Positions 12,944 through 17,040 of a DNA stretch of 17,040 bases are shown in pieces. Every line of letters begins with the position of its first letter. The stretch's first letter is position 1. A program made the position numbers and the translations under genes. This stretch comes from an uncultured Ruminococcus sp. Lineage in GTDB: Bacteria; Bacillota; Clostridia; Oscillospirales; Ruminococcaceae. Location: contig CAMNJD010000430.1 of the NCBI GenBank assembly GCA_946540705.1, positions 1-17,040 on the forward strand. Reading direction: 5' to 3'. Below the pieces are notes generated by a model. That model was not told where the DNA came from. It ran no database searches and saw only the letters and a list, made by a program, of their open reading frames with translations.

Positions 12944-14704
12944 ATGGACGATAAAATCACAGTTGTCGGCACGAACATTGCCGAGAAAGCCGCCATGATC
13001 TGGAATGTCGCAGATATGCTGCGCGGACCCTTCAAGCCGCATGAATACGGCCTTGTGATCCTGCCGATGACGGTCGTGAAGCGCTTTCACGACTGTCTGC
13101 TGCCGACGCATGACAAAGTGCTCGCCGAATACGAGAGCAAGAAAGGTCTTGCGGTCATTGACGGCTTCCTGACACGCGCATCGGGCTACCAGTTCTACAA
13201 CACGAGCAAATACACCTTCGATCTGCTCTGTGCCGATCCCGACAACATCGAAGCAAATTTCCGCGACTATCTCGCCGGATTCTCCGCGAATGTGCAGGAT
13301 GTGCTTGCGAAATTCGACTTTGACGCGATCATCCGCCGCATGGTCGAGAGCAATACGCTCTATCTCGTCATCAAGGAATTCAACTCGCAGAAGGGCTATC
13401 TCGGTCCGGACAAGATCAGCGCTGTGGACTGCGGCTATATCTTCGAGGATCTGGTCAAGCGGTTCTCGGAATCGTTCGGTGAGGAAGCCGGAGCGCACTT
13501 CACCAGCCGTGATGTCATCTACCTCATGACGGATATTCTGCTCTCCGATGCCGACCTCTCAAAGAACGGCAATGTCACGGTCTATGACATGGCAATGGGC
13601 ACATCGCAGATGCTCTCCTGCATGGAGGAACGAATCCACGATCTCAATTCGGAAATGGACGTCACCTGCTTCGGGCAGGAGTTCAATCCGTCCACATTCG
13701 CAATCGCAAAGGCTGACATGATGATCCGCGGCGGCGATCCGAACAATATGCGGTTCGGTGACACGCTCTCCGAAGATCAGTTCTCCGGCTATCAGTTCCA
13801 GTACATCATCTCAAATCCGCCGTTCGGCATCGACTGGAAGCGCGAGCAGAAAGCCGTCGAAGCGGAGGCGAAAAAGGGCGAGCTGGGACGCTTTGCGCCC
13901 GGTCTGCCGAAGATCTCCGACGGACAGCAGCTCTTTGTGCTGAACGGCGTCTCGAAGCTGGCGGAAGGCGGCAAAATGGCGATCATTCAGAACGGCTCTC
14001 CGCTGTTTTCCGGCGACGCGGGCAGCGGTCCGAGCGAGATTCGCCGCTATCTGCTCGAAAACGACTGGCTCGACTGCATCATTCAGCTTTCAACCGATAT
14101 GTTCATGAACACGGGCATCAGCACCTATATCTGGGTGGTGAGCAAGAACAAGCCCGCCGAGCGCGCCGGAAAGGTGCAGCTCATTGATGCTTCACACTGC
14201 CGCGAGCAGCGCCGCAAGTCGATCGGTTTCAAGCGCTATGATATTTCCGATGCCTGCCGCGATCTGATCGTGCGGGCATACGGCGAATTCCGCGATGATG
14301 CGGTCTACGGCGACAAGGACGGCATCTATTGCCACAGCAAGATCTTTGCCTGCGAGGAATTCGGCTACCGCAAGATCACGGTCGAGCGCCCGGAGCTGGA
14401 TGCAGACGGCAAGCCCGTGCTGAAAAAGGGCAAGCCCGTTGCGGATGCTTCGCGCAGAGACACGGAAAATGTGCCGCTGACCGAGGACATTGACACCTAT
14501 TTTGCGCGGGAAGTGCTGCCCTACGCGCCGGATGCGTGGATAGACACGAAGAAAACAAAAATCGGCTATGAGATCCCGATGACGCGCTATTTCTACGAGT
14601 ATCAGGCTCCGGAAAAGGTCGAAGATATTATGGCGCGGCTTTCCGGCATTGAGGCGGAGATTCAGGCGAGCCTCAACGCACTGTTCGGAGGTGAAAAGCC
14701 GTGA
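12944..14704 (+). CDS. hsdM: Type I restriction-modification methyltransferase subunit HsdM
   Basis: It encodes 586 residues from the ATG at 12944, chosen because GGAGG precedes it; an ORF-extending ATG at 12914 has no ribosome site. HsdM transfers a methyl group from S-adenosylmethionine to adenine N6 and works as a complex with HsdS. A helical N-terminal HsdM domain (1-140) leads to GAHFTSRDVIYLM (183-195), the SAM-binding motif I region VYDMAMGTSQML (213-224) and catalytic motif IV NPPF (291-294). The motif I form MAMGTSQM differs from the common DPxCGSGG, but the glycine is kept and NPPF is intact, so activity is expected. It is the first gene of hsdMSR and its TGA overlaps the hsdS start. 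Confidence 0.95.
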   Translation: MDDKITVVGTNIAEKAAMIWNVADMLRGPFKPHEYGLVILPMTVVKRFHDCLLPTHDKVLAEYESKKGLAVIDGFLTRASGYQFYNTSKYTFDLLCADPDNIEANFRDYLAGFSANVQDVLAKFDFDAIIRRMVESNTLYLVIKEFNSQKGYLGPDKISAVDCGYIFEDLVKRFSESFGEEAGAHFTSRDVIYLMTDILLSDADLSKNGNVTVYDMAMGTSQMLSCMEERIHDLNSEMDVTCFGQEFNPSTFAIAKADMMIRGGDPNNMRFGDTLSEDQFSGYQFQYIISNPPFGIDWKREQKAVEAEAKKGELGRFAPGLPKISDGQQLFVLNGVSKLAEGGKMAIIQNGSPLFSGDAGSGPSEIRRYLLENDWLDCIIQLSTDMFMNTGISTYIWVVSKNKPAERAGKVQLIDASHCREQRRKSIGFKRYDISDACRDLIVRAYGEFRDDAVYGDKDGIYCHSKIFACEEFGYRKITVERPELDADGKPVLKKGKPVADASRRDTENVPLTEDIDTYFAREVLPYAPDAWIDTKKTKIGYEIPMTRYFYEYQAPEKVEDIMARLSGIEAEIQASLNALFGGEKP

Positions 14705-15945
14705 GCAGAAAGATGAAAGACAGCGGCATTGAATGGATCGGGGAGATTCCGGAGAGTTGGAAAACAATTCGCTTCAAATTCCTGCATAATGGAATGAATA
14801 CCGGTGAAGCAATTGATAAGGAACACTGGACTTCTGATGAAACCGACCTATTGTTTTATACAGCCGGACTAAATCCCATAAGGACAAGTTATAAAGATTT
14901 CCCCGAATGGAAATTCACAAAGAAAAATGATTTGTTGTTAGCTAGAAACGGTACACCTTATGTTTATTATCCAGCGGTAAATGCCTGCTATACCGACCAT
15001 ATTATTAGAGCAGATATGAAAGAATCGGTCAATCGTCGTTTTGTTCAATATGGTTTACAGCAGAGCATATCGAGCATTGTTGTTGATTCGGTAAGCATAG
15101 CAACATGGTCAGCATCTCTTTGGAATGAGCAAGCTATTCCATACCCTACGCCAGAAGAACAAACCGCAATCTCCGCCTACCTCGACCGCCAATGCGCATT
15201 GATTGACAGCGTGACGGAGAAAACGAAAGCCTCGATCGAGGAATACAAAAAGCTGCGGCAAGCGGTCATCACGCAGGCTGTGACAAAGGGCGTGCGCGGC
15301 GACCGACCGATGAAAGATTCCGGGATTGAGTGGATTGGGGAGATTCCGGAGGAGTGGGATGTTTACCGAATCGCAAATCTCTATACAGAGCGAAAAGAAC
15401 AGGGAAACGATGAACTTCCAATTCTCACGGTATCTATCAACACCGGCGTTTCTGACCGCGAACTTGCAGACGATGAAACCGCGAGAGTGTTTGTCCGGAG
15501 TGAGGATAAATCGAAGTATATGAAAGTATGCCCCGGCGATCTGACATATAATATGATGCGTGCATGGCAGGGGGCATTCGGTGCTGTTCGTGTTGAAGGC
15601 ATGGTCAGTCCTGCTTATGTCATCGCAAAGCCGAAACGGGATATTGACAGCAGATATATGGAAGCGCTGCTCAGAACACCTGCGGCAAAGGAAGAAATGA
15701 AGCGCTATTCTCACGGCATAACAGATTTCAGACTCCGCTTGTATTGGGAGAAATTCAAGTGTATCAAAATCTGTTTCCCGTCTGTTGAAGAACAGCGCGA
15801 AATCGCAGATTACATCGACAAAAAATGCGCCGAAATCGACGCACTCATCACCAAAAAAGAAACCTTCCTCGCCGAGCTGGAAGCCTACAAAAAATCCCTC
15901 ATCTACGAATATGTCACGGGCAAAAAGGAGGTGCCGCAGCCTTGA
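14701..15945 (+). CDS. hsdS: Type I restriction-modification specificity subunit HsdS
   Basis: It encodes 414 residues and starts at a GTG that overlaps the hsdM stop (GTGA), with GGAGGTGA upstream. HsdS recognises a split DNA site through two target recognition domains (TRDs). Each half opens with the same motif: KDSGIEWIGEIPESW (6-20) and KDSGIEWIGEIPEEW (205-219). TRD1 is about 21-148 and TRD2 about 220-358. Each is followed by a conserved helical spacer (PEEQTAISAYLDRQCALID at 151-169; VEEQREIADYIDKKCAEID near 362-380). By eye the TRD1 DNA (about 14770-15130) is much richer in A and T than hsdM, hsdR and the spacers, a sign of TRD replacement by horizontal transfer. The recognition site cannot be read from the sequence. 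Confidence 0.94.
   Translation: MSRKMKDSGIEWIGEIPESWKTIRFKFLHNGMNTGEAIDKEHWTSDETDLLFYTAGLNPIRTSYKDFPEWKFTKKNDLLLARNGTPYVYYPAVNACYTDHIIRADMKESVNRRFVQYGLQQSISSIVVDSVSIATWSASLWNEQAIPYPTPEEQTAISAYLDRQCALIDSVTEKTKASIEEYKKLRQAVITQAVTKGVRGDRPMKDSGIEWIGEIPEEWDVYRIANLYTERKEQGNDELPILTVSINTGVSDRELADDETARVFVRSEDKSKYMKVCPGDLTYNMMRAWQGAFGAVRVEGMVSPAYVIAKPKRDIDSRYMEALLRTPAAKEEMKRYSHGITDFRLRLYWEKFKCIKICFPSVEEQREIADYIDKKCAEIDALITKKETFLAELEAYKKSLIYEYVTGKKEVPQP
14713..15357 (+). repeat. Direct repeat opening each half of hsdS
   Basis: The 48 bases at 14713-14760 and 15310-15357 encode almost the same 16 residues (MKDSGIEWIGEIPE then S/E-W) and share the run GGGGAGATTCCGGAG. Such repeats let TRDs be swapped by homologous recombination, within hsdS or with partner hsdS genes. 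No second hsdS or recombinase is in the window. Confidence 0.7.
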
Positions 15946-17040
15946 ACACCACCGAAAAACAGTTTGAATCCGACATTCACGCCGCGATGCTTGCGGGCGG
16001 CTACACCGTCAACGGCGACAGCTACGACGCAAAAAACGCGCTGTTCCTTGATACGCTCATCCGCTTTGTGCAGCGCACGCAGCCGAAAGCGTGGCAGCGC
16101 TTCGAGACGCAGAGCGGCACGCCGGAGAAATTCGCGCGTGCCTTCCAGACCGCTGTCGATACAGACGGCGTGCTGTCCGTCCTGCGAAACGGCTTCAAGC
16201 ATCGGGGCGTCCCGTTCCGCGTCTGCTATTTCAAGCCGGAATCGGGGCTCAATCAGACCGCGCTCGACAACTACGCCGCGAATGAGATCACCGTCAACCG
16301 GCAGTGGTATTATTCGCCGGACTGCCGCAATTCCGTCGATATGGTCATCGCCGTCAACGGCATTCCGGTCTTTGCCTTCGAGCTGAAAAATCAGTATACC
16401 GGGCAGAATATCGAGGACAGCAAGCGTCAATGGATGTACGACCGCGATGCGCGGGAGCTGTGCTTCCGCTTCAACAGCCGCATTCTCGCGTTCTTCTGTG
16501 TTGATCTGCTCGAAGCCGCCATGACGACCAAGCTCGACGGCAAGGATACCTATTTCCTGCCGTTCAATCAGGGCAGCAACGGTGCCGGCGAGGATGGCGG
16601 CAAGGGCAATCCGCCGAATCCAGACGGCTATCCGACCGCGTATCTCTGGGAAACTGTCTTCCAGAAAGACAGCATGATGGACATTTTGCAGAAGTTCATG
16701 AGCCTGAAAATTGACACCGAAAAGAAACTGCTCCCCGACGGCAGGGAGCAGGTCACGAAGAAGAAAAAGCTCCTGTTTCCGCGCTTTCATCAGCTTCATG
16801 TTGTCCGCAGCCTGATCGCTGATGTGCGCGAAAACGGCGCGGGACATAACTATCTGATTCAGCACAGCGCAGGCTCCGGCAAATCAAATTCGATCGCGTG
16901 GACGGCATACCGGCTCGCGTCGCTGTTCAATGACGAGGACAGGCCGATCTTTTCCAGTGTGATTATCGTCACCGACCGCCGTGTGCTCGATCAGCAATTA
17001 CAGGAGACGATCTCCGGCTTTGACCACAAGCTCGGCGCGG
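15942..17040 (+). CDS. hsdR: Type I restriction endonuclease subunit HsdR (N-terminal 366 aa, runs off window)
   Basis: The frame is open from the TTG at 15942 to the window end. TTG overlaps the hsdS stop (TTGA) and has AGGAGGTG upstream. The next in-frame ATG at 15987 would cut off the conserved opening TEKQFESDIHAAM. HsdR is the ATP-driven translocase and nuclease of type I systems. The PD-(D/E)xK nuclease is visible: Asp133 (SVDMVIAVNG) and Glu147-Leu-Lys149 (FAFELKNQ). The helicase part starts with Walker A SAGSGKS (309-315) and motif Ia-like VIIVTDRRVLDQQ (340-352). The DEAD-box motif and C-terminal part lie beyond the window, where full-length proteins of about 1000 residues would continue. 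All catalytic residues seen so far are intact. A 320-codon antisense frame opposite this gene is not a gene. Confidence 0.94.
   Translation, partial: MNTTEKQFESDIHAAMLAGGYTVNGDSYDAKNALFLDTLIRFVQRTQPKAWQRFETQSGTPEKFARAFQTAVDTDGVLSVLRNGFKHRGVPFRVCYFKPESGLNQTALDNYAANEITVNRQWYYSPDCRNSVDMVIAVNGIPVFAFELKNQYTGQNIEDSKRQWMYDRDARELCFRFNSRILAFFCVDLLEAAMTTKLDGKDTYFLPFNQGSNGAGEDGGKGNPPNPDGYPTAYLWETVFQKDSMMDILQKFMSLKIDTEKKLLPDGREQVTKKKKLLFPRFHQLHVVRSLIADVRENGAGHNYLIQHSAGSGKSNSIAWTAYRLASLFNDEDRPIFSSVIIVTDRRVLDQQLQETISGFDHKLGA

Noticed and set aside
15903..16865. 320-codon minus-strand frame at the right end
   Set aside because: It is antisense to HsdR, whose nuclease and Walker A motifs are intact; long antisense frames are common opposite GC-rich genes.

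Overview
The window looks like a chromosomal accessory stretch of a fibrolytic, cellulosome-forming Firmicute of the Ruminococcus type (Oscillospiraceae). The case rests on a secreted GH43 enzyme with a C-terminal type I dockerin, Gram-positive style AGGAGG ribosome sites, consensus sigma-A promoters and AbrB/SpoVT-family regulators. Genus is an inference from gene content, not from a marker gene. No tRNA, rRNA, CRISPR array, transposase or integrase was seen.

Layout: (1) 1-940: the Lys/Pro-rich end of an upstream gene, a doubtful small membrane ORF, and copy A of a short AbrB-like mini-gene closed by a strong bidirectional terminator. (2) 950-3448 (-): a large lipoprotein of unknown function with two tandem cysteine-containing beta-type repeats, under a textbook promoter. 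(3) 3449-6201: a LURP-one-related/tubby-like protein (+), convergent with a two-gene operon (-) encoding a six-TM protein and a zinc-ribbon/PH-like protein. (4) 6244-7654: frameshifted copy B of the mini-gene, followed directly by an RsgA-type GTPase. (5) 7725-12271: copy C, then the GH43-dockerin gene (-), divergent from a regulator with a sugar-binding-protein-like sensor and an AraC DNA-binding domain. The divergent promoter region holds four TTGTGA boxes. (6) 12315-12880: copy D, a tiny ORF, a terminator, and a promoter with an inverted repeat inside it. (7) 12944-end: a type I restriction-modification operon hsdM-hsdS-hsdR with stop/start overlaps; hsdR runs off the window.

The most unusual signal is the family of four same-strand mini-genes, plus one possible relic. 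Three encode exactly 58 residues: the first part of an AbrB/SpoVT DNA-binding domain, then a tail unrelated to normal AbrB. Each shares a leader block upstream. In the AbrB-coding part the copies differ at many synonymous sites, but the following 45 bases, where AbrB homology stops, are nearly identical at the nucleotide level. Copy B carries a C5 run whose loss of one C would fuse the AbrB part to a hydrophobic membrane tail. Together these suggest a dispersed element or modular regulator family with a DNA-level junction, sitting between unrelated accessory modules. That interpretation is a hypothesis.
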